From Acidimicrobiales bacterium (GTDB taxonomy: Bacteria; Actinomycetota; Acidimicrobiia; Acidimicrobiales; Iamiaceae), in NCBI GenBank assembly GCA_030447445.1, contig JAUJOW010000001.1, forward strand, positions 1-64,000: 64,000 nucleotides of DNA. The letters are read 5' to 3'. The notes beneath the pieces were generated by a model. The model worked only from the letters and a program-made list of their open reading frames with translations, was not told the DNA's origin and did not search any database. Within the stretch, counting starts at the first letter, position 1, and every line of letters begins with the position of its first letter. Below, piece after piece: positions 8,089 to 21,782 of this stretch. A program made the translations under genes and the position numbers.

Positions 8089-9831
8089 CTACTCCTCGAT
8101 GCCCCACGTGGTGGCGTTCCAGAGCGGCCCCCAGGTGCTGGCGTTGTCCTGCACGTTCAGGATCGTCTCCCGGGCCGGCAGCAACGTGGGCTTGGTGTAG
8201 AGGGGGATGGTGGGCAGATCCTCCCACAGGATCTTGTCGATCTCCTGGGTGAGCTCGACCACCTCTTCCCGGTCCGTCGAGGACACGGCCTGCTCGAAGA
8301 GCCTCCCGACCTCCTCGTTCACGTAGCTCATCTCGTTCTGGCCCCCGCCCGGTTCGTACAGCGACTTCTGGCTGCTCACGAACGGGGTGCCGACCCAGGC
8401 GAACAGGGCGATGTCGTAGTCGGCGTCCTCGAAGTTGCCCGACTCCGGGAAGAACTTCGTGAACACGTCCGAACCCTCGACGTTGGCGATCTTGATCTCG
8501 ATGCCGATCTCCTTGAGCTGGCTCTGGATCACCTCTTCGGTGGTCTCGCGCAACGCGTTGCCACCGGTGGTGGAGATCCGGAACGACAGCCGTTGGCCGC
8601 CCTTGGCGTAGATGCCGTCGCCGCCCTCGACGTAGCCAGCGTCCTCCAGGACCTGTCTGGCCTGCTCCGGATCGGCCTGCTGGTACTCCTCGCCGTGCTC
8701 CTCGTACTCCTCCTGGGGGTTCAACCAGAGCCGGTTGTTGAGCACCTCGGCCCGGTCGTCGAACTGGCCCACCGTGCGGTCGACGAGGTCCTGGCGGTCG
8801 AGGCCGTAGGCGATGGCCTGCCGGACGGCCTTGTCGGCCAGGAGGGGGTTGAGGAGGTTGAAGTCGATGTGCTCGAACGCGAGGCCGAACTCGATCTGCA
8901 CGTTGATGCCCTGGATGGCCTTGAGCTGCTCGAGCAGGTCGATCTGGGGCTGTGGGTAGGCCACGTCGATCTCGCCGTTCTCGAAGGCCTCCGGCAACGC
9001 CGGGGCCTCCAAGCCGAAGCGGATGGTGATCTCGTCGAGCTTCGGCTTCTCGCCCCAGAACTTCTCGTTGGGGACCATGCTGAGGCTCTGCTCGGGCTTG
9101 TAGTTCTCGAACTTGAACGGCCCGGCCGAGAAGTCGGGGATGTTCTCCTCGTCGAGCGCCGAGTTCCAGCCCTCCACGTCCTCCAGGATGTGGGCCGGCA
9201 TCAGGTTGGTGAACAGCGACTTCCAGTCGGCGAAGGGCTTCTCGTAGACCACGGTGACGGTCTTGCCGTCGTCGGACCCCTCGACGCTGGCGATGTCCTC
9301 GTAGCCGGCCTGGCTGGCGATGTCGGGGATGGCGGCCTCGTCGGCGTTCGGGTCCTCGGGATCGGCCTCGCCGAGGTCGGCATCGAGCTTGCCGTTCTGG
9401 ATCTTCCAGTTGTAGATGAAGTCGTCAGCGGTGATGGGGGTGTCGTCGGACCAGATCGCGTCGGGGTTGATCTTGTACTCGATGGTCTGTGGGTCGTCGC
9501 TCGTCTGCTCGGCGCTCTCGAGCAGGTCCTCGTTCATCACCGGCTTGAACTCCGGGCTGATGTCGAAGGCCTGGGGGTACACCAGGATGGTCAGGTTGTT
9601 GAGCGCCAAGAGCGCGTCGTTGGCGGTGTTCGGGTTCCAGCCGGTGGGCTCCTGGTCGAGCGCGAAGGTGACCGTCCCGCCCTCGGGCACGTCCTCCCTG
9701 GGCGTGGTCTCCTCGGGTTCGTCGCCCGCCTCCTCGCCCCCCCCTCCGTCGTCGCCGCCGCAGGCCGCAGCCAGCATGATCAGAGTGAAGAGCAGGGCGA
9801 GAAACTTCAAGCCCCTCGGCTTCCATGTCAC
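8089..9831 (-). CDS. oppA: Extracellular solute-binding lipoprotein, family 5 (OppA-type)
   Basis: 580 residues from GTG 9831, preceded by AGGAGG eight bases upstream; the frame is open further upstream but lacks a signal there. The N-terminus is a lipoprotein signal: WKPRG, then LKFLALLFTLIMLAAAC with the lipobox cysteine near residue 23. A Gly/Asp/Glu-rich linker follows, then the SBP_bac_5 fold (GGTVTFALDQEPTGWNPN near the start; VRQAIAYGLDRQDLV mid-protein). It captures peptides outside the membrane for OppBCDF. First gene of the operon; about 176 bases upstream hold its promoter region and the end of tpiA. Confidence 0.9.
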   Translation of the reverse strand: MTWKPRGLKFLALLFTLIMLAAACGGDDGGGGEEAGDEPEETTPREDVPEGGTVTFALDQEPTGWNPNTANDALLALNNLTILVYPQAFDISPEFKPVMNEDLLESAEQTSDDPQTIEYKINPDAIWSDDTPITADDFIYNWKIQNGKLDADLGEADPEDPNADEAAIPDIASQAGYEDIASVEGSDDGKTVTVVYEKPFADWKSLFTNLMPAHILEDVEGWNSALDEENIPDFSAGPFKFENYKPEQSLSMVPNEKFWGEKPKLDEITIRFGLEAPALPEAFENGEIDVAYPQPQIDLLEQLKAIQGINVQIEFGLAFEHIDFNLLNPLLADKAVRQAIAYGLDRQDLVDRTVGQFDDRAEVLNNRLWLNPQEEYEEHGEEYQQADPEQARQVLEDAGYVEGGDGIYAKGGQRLSFRISTTGGNALRETTEEVIQSQLKEIGIEIKIANVEGSDVFTKFFPESGNFEDADYDIALFAWVGTPFVSSQKSLYEPGGGQNEMSYVNEEVGRLFEQAVSSTDREEVVELTQEIDKILWEDLPTIPLYTKPTLLPARETILNVQDNASTWGPLWNATTWGIEE

Positions 9832-10007
9832 GGAGCGGACCTCCTGATGGTGTCGGGTGGAACGTGAGGTTACGGGATGGCTTGGTGGCGTGCCCGCCGT
9901 CACAGGCGACTAGGCGGGGACCGTACCAGGATCGCGTCGCACCGGCCGGTCAGGGCCCACAGATCGCCCTCCCGAAGGCGCCGTGGCGGCGCGAACCGCC
10001 CACCCGC

Positions 10008-10799
10008 TCAGCCGCGGCTGGCGCGAACGATGGCCGCGAAGTCCTCGGAGACGAGCGACGCCCCGCCCACGAGGGCCCCGTCGATGTCGGGACGGGACAT
10101 CAGCTCGGCGGCGTTGCCGGGCTTGACCGAACCGCCGTACTGCACCCGCAGGGTGGCCGACGGCTGCTGTCCCCAGCCGTCGGCCACCGTGGCTCGTACG
10201 AGGGCGCACACGGCCTGGGCGTCCTCGGCGCTGGCCGTGCGACCGGTCCCGATGGCCCAGATCGGCTCGTAGGCCACCACGAGCCCACCGACGGCGTCGG
10301 CGGCCAGGCCCTCGAGCGCCGCCCGCACCTGGCCGGTGACCTTGTCCTCGGTCGAGCCGGCTTCCCGCTCGGCCAGCGTCTCCCCGACGCACACGATCGG
10401 GGTCATGCCGTGGGCGAGGATGGCGGCGGCCTTGCGACGCACCATCTCGTCGGTCTCGGCGAACAGCTCCCGGCGCTCGGAGTGCCCGGCGATCACGTAG
10501 GCGACGTTCAGCTTGGCCAGCATGGCCGGCGACACCTCGCCCGTGAAGGCGCCCACCTCCTCCCAGTGGCAGTGCTGGGCGCCGAGCACGATGTCCATGC
10601 GGTCGGTCTCGATGGCGGTCTGCACCGTGCGCAGGTCGGTGAACGGTGGGTGCACGGACACCTCGACGGCCGCCGACTCGTCGCCGTCGAGGAGGCCGTC
10701 GAGGAGGTAGGACAGCTTCTGGACGGTCTGGAGCGCCTCGAAGTGGTTGAGGTGCATCTTCCAGTTGCCCGAGATCAGGGGCGTGCGACGGTCAGGCAT
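10008..10799 (-). CDS. tpiA: Triosephosphate isomerase
   Basis: 263 residues with the N-terminal LISGNWKMHLN (lysine and asparagine of the active site), the catalytic histidine in VIAGHSERRE, the catalytic glutamate in VVAYEPIWAIGTG and the phosphate-binding VQYGGSVKPGNA. It interconverts dihydroxyacetone phosphate and glyceraldehyde 3-phosphate in glycolysis. Its ATG overlaps the end of pgk by eight bases, making it the last gene of gap-pgk-tpiA. A GGCGG/CCGCC hairpin sits just past the stop (about 9985-10000). Confidence 0.95.
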   Translation of the reverse strand: MPDRRTPLISGNWKMHLNHFEALQTVQKLSYLLDGLLDGDESAAVEVSVHPPFTDLRTVQTAIETDRMDIVLGAQHCHWEEVGAFTGEVSPAMLAKLNVAYVIAGHSERRELFAETDEMVRRKAAAILAHGMTPIVCVGETLAEREAGSTEDKVTGQVRAALEGLAADAVGGLVVAYEPIWAIGTGRTASAEDAQAVCALVRATVADGWGQQPSATLRVQYGGSVKPGNAAELMSRPDIDGALVGGASLVSEDFAAIVRASRG

Positions 10800-11930
10800 T
10801 GGGGGCGCTCCTCAGTGCGGCCAGGCCGGGGAGGTCGCCTCGCTCGAGGAGCTCGAGGGAGGCGCCGCCACCGGTGGAGATGTGGTCGATCCGGTCGGCG
10901 AGGTCGAAGCGGGCGACGGCGGCAGCGCTGTCCCCGCCGCCCACCACCGTGAACGCCCGGGTGTCGGCCACGGCCTCGGCCACGGCCCGGGTGCCGGCCG
11001 CGAACCGCTCGTCCTCGAAGACGCCCATCGGCCCGTTCCAGAACACGGTGCGGGCGTCGAGCACGATGTCGCCGAACTCCGCGGCGGTGCCGGGGCCGAT
11101 GTCGAGGCCCATCCACCCGTCGGGCACCGACGGCCCGACCTGGCGGACCTCGCCGCCCGCCGACGGGTCGCCGACGACCCCGCCGGGGCCGAGGGCGACG
11201 ATGTCGGACGGGAGGTGGATCGGGGTGCCGGTGGCCAGGAGGGATCGGCAGGCGTCGACCTGCTCGGCCTCCAGGAGCGAACCGCCGGTGCGGTGGCCCT
11301 GGGCGGCGAGGAACGTGAAGCACATCCCCCCGCCGACCACGACGGCGTCGACCACCTCCATGAGCGCTCGGATCACGCCGAGCTTGTCGCTGACCTTGGC
11401 TCCCCCGAGCACGGCCAGGAATGGTCGCTTCGGCGCCAGGCGCATCCCCAGGAGGACGTCCACCTCCTTCTCGACGAGCCGGCCGGCGGCGCTCGGCAGG
11501 TGCCGGGGCGGGCCGACCACCGAGGCATGGGCCCGGTGGGAGGCGCCGAAGGCGTCGTTGACGTAGGCGTCCTGGCCGTCGACGAGCCGAGCGACGAACC
11601 GTGGATCGTCGGCGGTCTCCCCCGGGTCGAACCGCAGGTTCTCCATGAGCGCCACCCCCGGGGCCAGCTCGGCCAACCTGGCCCGGACCGGATCGAGGGA
11701 GTAGCGGGGGTCGGGCGCCCCCTGCGGACGGCCCAGGTGGGTGCAGGCCGTCACCTCGGCACCCCGCTCCTGCAGCCACGCGAGGGTCGGGAGCGCGGCG
11801 CGGATGCGAAGGTCGTCGATGATCTCCCCCGCCTCGAGGGGGACGTTGAAGTCGGTGCGCACGAGCACCCGCCGGCCGTCGAGGTCGCCGAGGTCCTCCA
11901 GCCGGGGGATGGCCCGGGGATCTCCCTCCG

Positions 11931-11934
<4 letters not shown>
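10792..11934 (-). CDS. pgk: Phosphoglycerate kinase
   Basis: 380 residues. Features seen: RVLVRTDFNVPLEAG at the N-terminus, THLGRPQG, NLRFDPGETADDPRFVARL, the GGAKVSDKLGVI hinge region, and the nucleotide-binding FWNGPMGVFE plus FTVVGGGDSAAAVARF near the end with STGGGASLELL. It makes ATP from 1,3-bisphosphoglycerate. The start is taken as TTG 11934, which overlaps the gap stop as TTGA; no ATG or GTG fits at this position, so the exact start is uncertain. Length is slightly under the usual 390-400. Confidence 0.93.
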
Positions 11935-12938
<1,004 letters not shown>

Positions 12939-13008
12939 GTCCTCGAGCACCCTCTCTCTGTGGCTCTGAGCCGAGGGCGCGGGCCCCCGTCGATGCGGTG
13001 GCTCGACC

Positions 13009-13965
13009 TTACCGGTGCCGTGGTCGCCCCTGGGCGGCCAGGCCGGCCAGGGCGGCACCGAGCGCAGCGGGGTCGTGGGACCGGCCGTCGGGTCCGGCGA
13101 GGGCGCACGTGAGGGTGGGCAGGGCCAGATCCTGGTCGCCGCCGGGGGTCGCCGGGTCGCACAGGACCACGTCGACCGGCACCCCGTGGCCGGCCAGCGC
13201 CGACAGGTGGTCGGCCACCGTCAGCCCCTGGGTCTCGGGCACCTCGGGGGCCAGGTTGGCGACGTGGACCCGCTGGGCGGGGGTGGCGACCAGGGCGTCG
13301 CGGACGGCGGGGACCAGGGCGGCGGCCAGCACGCTCGTGAACAGCGAACCGGGCCCGACGATGACCTGGTCGGCGTGGCCGATGGCCTCGGCCACGGCGG
13401 ACGGCGATGCCGGTGCCGCCGGGCGGAGCGCGACCCGGCGCAGCCCGCTCGTGTGCTGGACGGCGACCTGGCCTTCGACGCCGCCGGCGCCGCTCCCGCC
13501 GCTCGCACCCTCGGCGCCGCCGACGCTGCCCTCACCCTGCCGCCACGGCTCGGCCACCAGCACCACCGGCTCGACGGCGGCCGGCAGGACCCGCCCCGCG
13601 GCACCCACCAGGGAGGCCACCTCGTCGACGGCGGTCAGGAAGTCGGCCCCGGCGCCGGCCAGACCGGCGATGAGCAGGTTCCCGAGCGGGTGGCCGGCGA
13701 GCTCGCCGGAGGGGAACCGGTACTCGAGGGCCGCACCCAGGGCGGAAGAAGGAGCGGCCAGTGCGGCCAGGCACCGGCGTAGATCGCCGGGGGCCGGGAT
13801 ACCGAGGTCGGCCCGGAGGCGGCCGGTCGAACCACCGTCGTCGGCCACCGACACCACGGCGGTGATCTGGGCGGCGTAGGTGCGGGCGGCTAGCAGCGTG
13901 GCCGCCAGCCCGTGGCCTCCGCCGATGGCGACGACCCGGGGCCCGGCGTCGGGACCGGCGGTCAT
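13009..13965 (-). CDS. yvcK: YvcK/CofD-like gluconeogenesis factor
   Basis: 318 residues starting at ATG 13965, overlapping rapZ by ATGA. It has the signature VVAIGGGHGLAATL at the N-terminus, followed by AVVSVADDGGSTGRLR, GDLRRCLAALA, HPLGNLLIAGL and the late VIVGPGSLFTSVLA. YvcK proteins bind UDP-sugars and are needed for normal cell wall synthesis on gluconeogenic carbon sources; in M. tuberculosis the homologue is CuvA. Always found with rapZ in this arrangement. The enzymatic activity, if any, is unknown. Confidence 0.9.
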   Translation of the reverse strand: MTAGPDAGPRVVAIGGGHGLAATLLAARTYAAQITAVVSVADDGGSTGRLRADLGIPAPGDLRRCLAALAAPSSALGAALEYRFPSGELAGHPLGNLLIAGLAGAGADFLTAVDEVASLVGAAGRVLPAAVEPVVLVAEPWRQGEGSVGGAEGASGGSGAGGVEGQVAVQHTSGLRRVALRPAAPASPSAVAEAIGHADQVIVGPGSLFTSVLAAALVPAVRDALVATPAQRVHVANLAPEVPETQGLTVADHLSALAGHGVPVDVVLCDPATPGGDQDLALPTLTCALAGPDGRSHDPAALGAALAGLAAQGRPRHR

Positions 13966-14813
13966 CTCCCGACGTCGCGGTGCTTCACCGCCAACTCGAC
14001 GCCGTGGCGCCGCAGGCGATCGGCCAGCTCCTCGGCGATGACCACCGACCGGTGCCGGCCGCCGGTGCAGCCGAGGGCGATGGTCAGGTAGGCCTTGCCC
14101 TCCTCGACGTAGCCGGGGACCAGCAGCTCGAGGAGGTCCTCGAGCCTGTCGAGGAACGGGCCGGTCGCCTCCTGGCCGAGCACGCTGGCCCGCACGGGTT
14201 CATCCTTGCCGGTGAGCGGGCGGAGCCGTTCGTCCCAGTACGGGTTGGGCAGGAAGCGGCAGTCGATCACCATGTCGACGTCGGTGGGCAGGCCGTGCTT
14301 GTAGCCGAACGACAAGATGGTGGTCCGCATGCCGCTCTCGGGCGTCTCGCCGCCGAAGAGGTCCACCACGCGGGCACGCAACTCGTGGATGTTGAGGTCG
14401 CTCGTGTCGAGCACCAGGTCGGCCTCGCCCTTCACCGGCTCGAGCAGGGCCCGCTCCCGTTCGATGGCTTCGGAGACGCTGTCGTCCGTGCCCTGGGGAT
14501 GGCGGCGCCGCGTGCTCTCGTAGCGGCGGACGAGGGCCGATGTGGTGGCCTCGAGGTACAGCACCCGGACCCGGCCGCTCCCCGACCGCAGATCGCCGAG
14601 AGCGGGCAGCACGTCGGCGGGATCGGCCCCGCTGCCGACCACCAGGGCCACCCGCTCGATCGACGAGCCCGGCATCGACGCCAGCTCACCCACCTTGGGG
14701 ATGAGCGGGGTGGGCAGGTTGTCGATGACGAACCAGCCGAGGTCCTCGAGCACGTCGGCCACCGACGACCGCCCCGCTCCGGACAGCCCGCTGATGACGA
14801 CGAACTCGGTCAC
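13962..14813 (-). CDS. rapZ: RapZ-like nucleotide-binding protein
   Basis: 283 residues from GTG 14813. The N-terminal P-loop is GLSGAGRSS with arginine where the Walker lysine normally is, then LEDLGWFVIDNLP, a Walker B region and the C-terminal SFGYKHGLPTDVDMVIDCRFLPNPYW with GCTGGRHRSVVIAEEL, all RapZ/YvcJ family marks. In E. coli RapZ binds small RNAs to control glmS; in Gram-positives the function is less clear. Operon partner of yvcK. The arginine substitution is, as far as I recall, common in actinobacterial homologues. Confidence 0.9.
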   Translation of the reverse strand: MTEFVVISGLSGAGRSSVADVLEDLGWFVIDNLPTPLIPKVGELASMPGSSIERVALVVGSGADPADVLPALGDLRSGSGRVRVLYLEATTSALVRRYESTRRRHPQGTDDSVSEAIERERALLEPVKGEADLVLDTSDLNIHELRARVVDLFGGETPESGMRTTILSFGYKHGLPTDVDMVIDCRFLPNPYWDERLRPLTGKDEPVRASVLGQEATGPFLDRLEDLLELLVPGYVEEGKAYLTIALGCTGGRHRSVVIAEELADRLRRHGVELAVKHRDVGR

Positions 14814-14833
14814 GGCGCCGTCACCGGCTCAGG

Positions 14834-14880
14834 CTGACCGTGCGCTGGCGCCCGGTTCCCGGCCGTGGGTGCACGGTCAG
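14834..14880. repeat. Large nested palindrome between methyltransferase and rapZ
   Basis: CTGACCGTGC (14834-14843) pairs perfectly with GCACGGTCAG (14871-14880), and the inner part (CCCGG/CCGGG type) also pairs. It lies just past the methyltransferase stop and before rapZ. Its core resembles the palindromes at 25932-25966 and 45157-45191. A transcription terminator or mRNA end stabiliser is likely. Confidence 0.6.
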
Positions 14881-14885
14881 CACGT

Positions 14886-15647
14886 TCAGGAGTGTACCGA
14901 CGGCCGGGAACGGCCTTCCTCCTTCTCGGCCAGCAGCACCAGCAACCGCGGGATCGATGCCGCCCCGGGGTACTCGGGGGCCCGCGCCAGGAAGCCGGGC
15001 GGAGGGGCCGGTTCCTCCATGCGTCGGAGCACCAGGCCATGGTCGGCCATGGCGTTGACGTAGCGGCTGAGGGGGCGGTGCACGAAGGGGATGAAGACGT
15101 CCTTCTCCACCTCCTCCAGGGTCACGTCCTCGACGAGGTAGGGGCCGATGCGCCAGTACTGCTCGGGCGGGTCGAGCACGTGGTCGTCGATCCACCCGCT
15201 GCTCGGGGTCTGCAGCAGCGGGTGGTTGAGGAAGAAGGCGAACCGGCCGCCAGGGCGCAGGACGCGGGCCACCTCGGCCACGGCCTCGTCGACGGCCTTG
15301 ATGTGCTCGAACACGAGGCAGGCCACCACGGCGTCGAAGGCGGCAGCGGCGAAGGGCAGGGCGGCGGCCTCGGCCCGGGCGTAACGAGGGCCACCCCCGC
15401 GCTGGGCCGCCTCGACGATCTGGGCGACGGTGGGGTCGACGCCGACGACCCGGCCGGCACCGCTGGCCAGAGCCAGGCGGGCGATCTGCCCCTCCCCCGT
15501 GCCGACGTCGAGCACGTCGGCCGCACCGGCCAGGGCATCGGCGGCCAGGGGCAGGATCTGCTCGGTGTACTCGGCGTCGGCACCGGCGGTGAAGCCGTGC
15601 TGCCACCAGCCGGCGTGGGCCTCCCACCGGTCGGCGCCGGCGTCCAT
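14886..15647 (-). CDS. Class I SAM-dependent methyltransferase
   Basis: 253 residues from ATG 15647, whose first base is the last base of the uvrC TGA (GTG 15650 is an alternative). Motif I is VLDVGTGEGQIARLAL, the acidic residue lies in VVGVDPT, post-I is DAVVACLVFEHI and RVLRPGGRFAFFLNHPL follows, the standard methyltransferase_11 order. The C-terminus has a conserved-looking stretch around the HRPLSRYVNAM segment. The substrate is unknown. It is sandwiched between uvrC and rapZ, which usually are adjacent, and coupled to uvrC. Terminated by the palindrome described separately. Confidence 0.8.
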   Translation of the reverse strand: MDAGADRWEAHAGWWQHGFTAGADAEYTEQILPLAADALAGAADVLDVGTGEGQIARLALASGAGRVVGVDPTVAQIVEAAQRGGGPRYARAEAAALPFAAAAFDAVVACLVFEHIKAVDEAVAEVARVLRPGGRFAFFLNHPLLQTPSSGWIDDHVLDPPEQYWRIGPYLVEDVTLEEVEKDVFIPFVHRPLSRYVNAMADHGLVLRRMEEPAPPPGFLARAPEYPGAASIPRLLVLLAEKEEGRSRPSVHS

Positions 15648-17515
15648 CACCGTTGGCGGGCGGGGGCGGCGTGGATGCGCTCGTGGACGGCCTCGGCGAC
15701 GGCATCGGGCAGCCAGGGCAGGGCCTGGAGCTGGTCGAGAGGCGCCCGCTTGACCGCCGCCATCCCGCCCAGCTCCTTGACCAGGCGGGCCCGGCGGGTG
15801 GGGCCGAGGCCGGGGATGCCGTCGAGCACCGAGGTGGTCATCCGCCGGCCCCTGAGCTGACGGTGGTAGGAGATGGCGAACCGGTGGGACTCGTCCCGCA
15901 CCCGCTGCAGCAGGTAGAGGGCCTCGGACTGCCGGGGGATCCGCACCGGGTCGGCCTGGCCGGGGACGAACACCTCCTCGAACCGCTTGGCCAGGGCGGC
16001 CACCGGGATCTCCTCGTCGAGCCCCAGCTCGGCCAGGACCCGGACCGCCACCCCGAGCTGTCCCTTGCCCCCGTCCACCAGGAGCAGCTGGGGCGGGTAC
16101 GAGAAGCGCCCCTCCCGCTCCGACACCGGGCGCTCCTTCTCGACGAGGTAGGCGGTGAGGCGCCGGGTCAACACCTCCTCCATGGCCGCGAAGTCGTCGT
16201 TGCCGGGGACGTCGCGGACCTTGAAGCGCCGGTAGTCCGACTTCTTCGGCAGGCCGTCCTCGACCACGACCATCGACCCGACGTAGTCGGTGCCCTGGAG
16301 GTGGCTCATGTCGTAGCACTCGATCCGCAGCGGGGCGTCGGGCAAGCCGAGCTCTTCCTGCAGCTCGTTCAGCGCCCTCGCCCGGCTGTTGTGGTCGGCG
16401 GCCCGCTTCAGGCGATGACGGTTCAGCTCCTCCCGGGCGTTCTGGGTCACCGTCTCCTGCAAGCTGCGCTTGTCGCCCCGCAGGGGGACCCGGACGGCCA
16501 CCGTGGTCCCCCGCAGCTCGGACAGGAGCTCCCGGTACACGTCGGCCTCCGCCGGCTCGGACGGCACCAGCACCTGCCTGGGCACCCCCAGGGGCGGCGG
16601 GTCACCGTAGAGGTCGAGCAGGATGCGCCCGACCAGCTCGGGCCGGCTCAGGTCCTCCACCTTGTCGAGCACGAACCCCTTGCGGCCCACGACCCGACCC
16701 CGGCGCACGTGGAAGACCTGCACGGCCGCCTCCAGCTCGTCGTCGGCGAGGCCGATCACATCGAGGTCCTCGTTGCGGTCAGCCACCATCTGCTGGCGCT
16801 CGATGGCCTTGCGCACGCTGGTGAGCCGGTCGCGCAGCCGGGCCGCCCGCTCGAAGTCGAGGACGTCGGCGGCGTCCCGCATGCCCGTCTCGAGCCGCTT
16901 GACCACGGTGTCGGTGTCGCCTTCCAGGAACTGGATGAGCTCACCGACGAGGTCGTCGTAGGCCGGCTTCTCGATGGCCTCGACGCAGGGACCGCTGCAC
17001 TTCTCGATGTGGAACAGCAGGCAGGGGCGACCGAGCTTCTGGTGGCGGCCGAGCTTGGCGTCCGAGCAGGTGCGCACCGGGAACGTGCGCAGCAGCAGGT
17101 CGAGGGTCTCGCGGATGGCGTAGGCGTGGGCGAAGGGGCCGAAGTAGCGGACCCCCTTGCGCCGGGCCCCCCGCATGACCGTGGGGCGAGGCCACTCGTC
17201 GCCCACGGTGATGGCCAGGAACGGGTAGCTCTTGTCGTCGACCAGCCGGACGTTGAAGCGAGGCCGGTGGGCCTTGATCAGGCTGTACTCCAGCATGAAC
17301 GCCTCGACGTCGTTGCGGACCTGGATCCACTCGACGGTCTCGGCCGTGGCCACCATCTGGGCGGTACGTGGTGGCAGGTTGGACTGGAAGTAGTTGGACA
17401 GGCGCTGGCGCAGCGACTTCGCCTTGCCCACGTAGATCACCCGGCCGTGGGCGTCCTTGAACTGGTAGGAGCCGGGGGCGTCGGGGATGGAACCGGTGGG
17501 AGGACGCTGCACCAC
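15647..17515 (-). CDS. uvrC: UvrABC system protein C (excinuclease subunit)
   Basis: 622 residues from GTG 17515 (double GTG; the second at 17512 is possible), matching the usual actinobacterial start before RPPTGSIPDAPGSYQF. Domains in order: GIY-YIG nuclease (VIYVGKAKSLRQRL), a cysteine cluster (CSDAKLGRHQKLGRPCLLFHIEKCSGPC), UVR motif (FERAARLRDRL, about residue 215), the RNase H-like nuclease with IECYDMSHLQG and DGGKGQ, and a C-terminal helix-hairpin-helix (LDGIPGLGPTRRARLVKELG). It makes both incisions in nucleotide excision repair after UvrB loading. The upstream frame stays open far into nadA but is a shadow. Confidence 0.95.
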   Translation of the reverse strand: MVQRPPTGSIPDAPGSYQFKDAHGRVIYVGKAKSLRQRLSNYFQSNLPPRTAQMVATAETVEWIQVRNDVEAFMLEYSLIKAHRPRFNVRLVDDKSYPFLAITVGDEWPRPTVMRGARRKGVRYFGPFAHAYAIRETLDLLLRTFPVRTCSDAKLGRHQKLGRPCLLFHIEKCSGPCVEAIEKPAYDDLVGELIQFLEGDTDTVVKRLETGMRDAADVLDFERAARLRDRLTSVRKAIERQQMVADRNEDLDVIGLADDELEAAVQVFHVRRGRVVGRKGFVLDKVEDLSRPELVGRILLDLYGDPPPLGVPRQVLVPSEPAEADVYRELLSELRGTTVAVRVPLRGDKRSLQETVTQNAREELNRHRLKRAADHNSRARALNELQEELGLPDAPLRIECYDMSHLQGTDYVGSMVVVEDGLPKKSDYRRFKVRDVPGNDDFAAMEEVLTRRLTAYLVEKERPVSEREGRFSYPPQLLLVDGGKGQLGVAVRVLAELGLDEEIPVAALAKRFEEVFVPGQADPVRIPRQSEALYLLQRVRDESHRFAISYHRQLRGRRMTTSVLDGIPGLGPTRRARLVKELGGMAAVKRAPLDQLQALPWLPDAVAEAVHERIHAAPARQR

Positions 17516-17710
17516 CCTCCCAGGTTGCCGGATGGGTCGACCGAGGGACACACCGAACAGCGCGAGTCGGCGCCGGGGGCGTAGGCTTGGCCCCAAGCCG
17601 GCCTGGTATCCGGCTCCATATCGGCTCCGAGGCCGACATCCCCGTGGCGAGGCGACCAGGCTGTCCCCACCGGCTTTCCATCGGAGCCCACCCCACTGGA
17701 GGGTCCACCC

Positions 17711-18823
17711 ATGTTGCGGCTCCAATCCCCGCTTCCCGACCGGTACACCACCGCGACCGCCGACGAGCTGTCGGCGTGGATCGCCGCCGCCAAGGAGGCA
17801 CTCGGCGAGCGGTTGTTCATCCTCGGCCACCACTACCAGCGCGACGAGGTGATGCGCTGGGCCGATGCCCGCGGCGACTCCTACCGTTTGTCGGTGCTGG
17901 CCCAGGAGCGACCCGAGGCCGACTTCATCGTGTTCTGCGGCGTGCACTTCATGGCCGAGTCCGCCGACGTGCTCACCGACGACCACCAGCAGGTGATCCT
18001 CCCTGACCTCAACGCCGGGTGCTCGATGGCCGACATGGCCGACATCGACGACGTCGAGGAGGCCTGGGAGGCGCTGGCCGGGGTGATCGACATCAGCGAG
18101 CTCGTGCCGATCACCTACATGAACTCCTCGGCCGCCCTGAAGGCCTTCGTCGGCGAGCACGGCGGAGCGGTGTGCACCTCCACCAACGCCCGAGCGGTGC
18201 TCGACTGGGCGTTCACCCAGGGCTCGAAGGTGCTGTTCTTCCCCGACCAGCACCTCGGCCGCAACACCGGGCTGGCCATGGGGTACGGCCACGACGACAT
18301 GCGGGTGTGGAACCCCCGCTTCGATCTCGGCGGCCTGACCGAGGCCGACGCCAAGGAGGCCACGTTCCTGCTCTGGAAGGGCCACTGCTCGGTGCACCAG
18401 CGGTTCCGGCCGGAGCACATCGCCGCCTTCCGCGCCGACCACCCCGACGGGATCGTGGTCGCCCACCCGGAGTGCAGCTTCGAGGTGTGCGACCTCGCCG
18501 ACCAGGTCGGCTCCACCGACTTCATCATCCGGGCCGTCGAGGCGGCGGCGCCCGGATCCGTGCTGGCCGTGGCCACCGAGATCCACCTCGTGCAGCGCCT
18601 GGCCGACGAGCACCCCGACCGCACCGTGGTCTCCCTCGACCCGCTGATCTGCCCGTGCTCGACCATGTTCCGCATCGACGCCCCCCACCTGGCCTGGGTG
18701 CTCGAGAACCTGGTCGAGGGACGGGTCGTGAACCGCATCACCGTCGACCGGGGCACGCAGCGATGGGCCAGGGTCGCCCTCCAGCGCATGCTCGACATCA
18801 CCGAGGCGGCGCCGAAGGACTGA
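17711..18823 (+). CDS. nadA: Quinolinate synthase A
   Basis: 370 residues from ATG 17711 with GGAGGG eight bases upstream. NadA condenses iminoaspartate and dihydroxyacetone phosphate to quinolinate for NAD synthesis using a 4Fe-4S cluster. The three cluster cysteine regions are visible: NAGCSMAD, HPECSFEVCD and CPCSTMFRID. Also LGHHYQRDEVM, FCGVHFMAESA and YMNSSAALKAF. It is divergent from uvrC with a 195-base gap. nadB and nadC are not nearby. Confidence 0.95.
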   Translation: MLRLQSPLPDRYTTATADELSAWIAAAKEALGERLFILGHHYQRDEVMRWADARGDSYRLSVLAQERPEADFIVFCGVHFMAESADVLTDDHQQVILPDLNAGCSMADMADIDDVEEAWEALAGVIDISELVPITYMNSSAALKAFVGEHGGAVCTSTNARAVLDWAFTQGSKVLFFPDQHLGRNTGLAMGYGHDDMRVWNPRFDLGGLTEADAKEATFLLWKGHCSVHQRFRPEHIAAFRADHPDGIVVAHPECSFEVCDLADQVGSTDFIIRAVEAAAPGSVLAVATEIHLVQRLADEHPDRTVVSLDPLICPCSTMFRIDAPHLAWVLENLVEGRVVNRITVDRGTQRWARVALQRMLDITEAAPKD

Positions 18824-18849
18824 GCGCCTTCCCGCGTGGCCGACCCAGT

Positions 18850-21720
<2,871 letters not shown>

Positions 21721-21782
21721 GGCTGCCGAGGCTACCCCGCCGGCGCCGGCCCGAGGTGGGAACGAGTGTTCGCTCGACCGCC

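Noticed and set aside
15653-17584. A 643-codon plus-strand frame opposite uvrC
   Set aside because: Shadow of uvrC; no start signal and composition typical of antisense frames.
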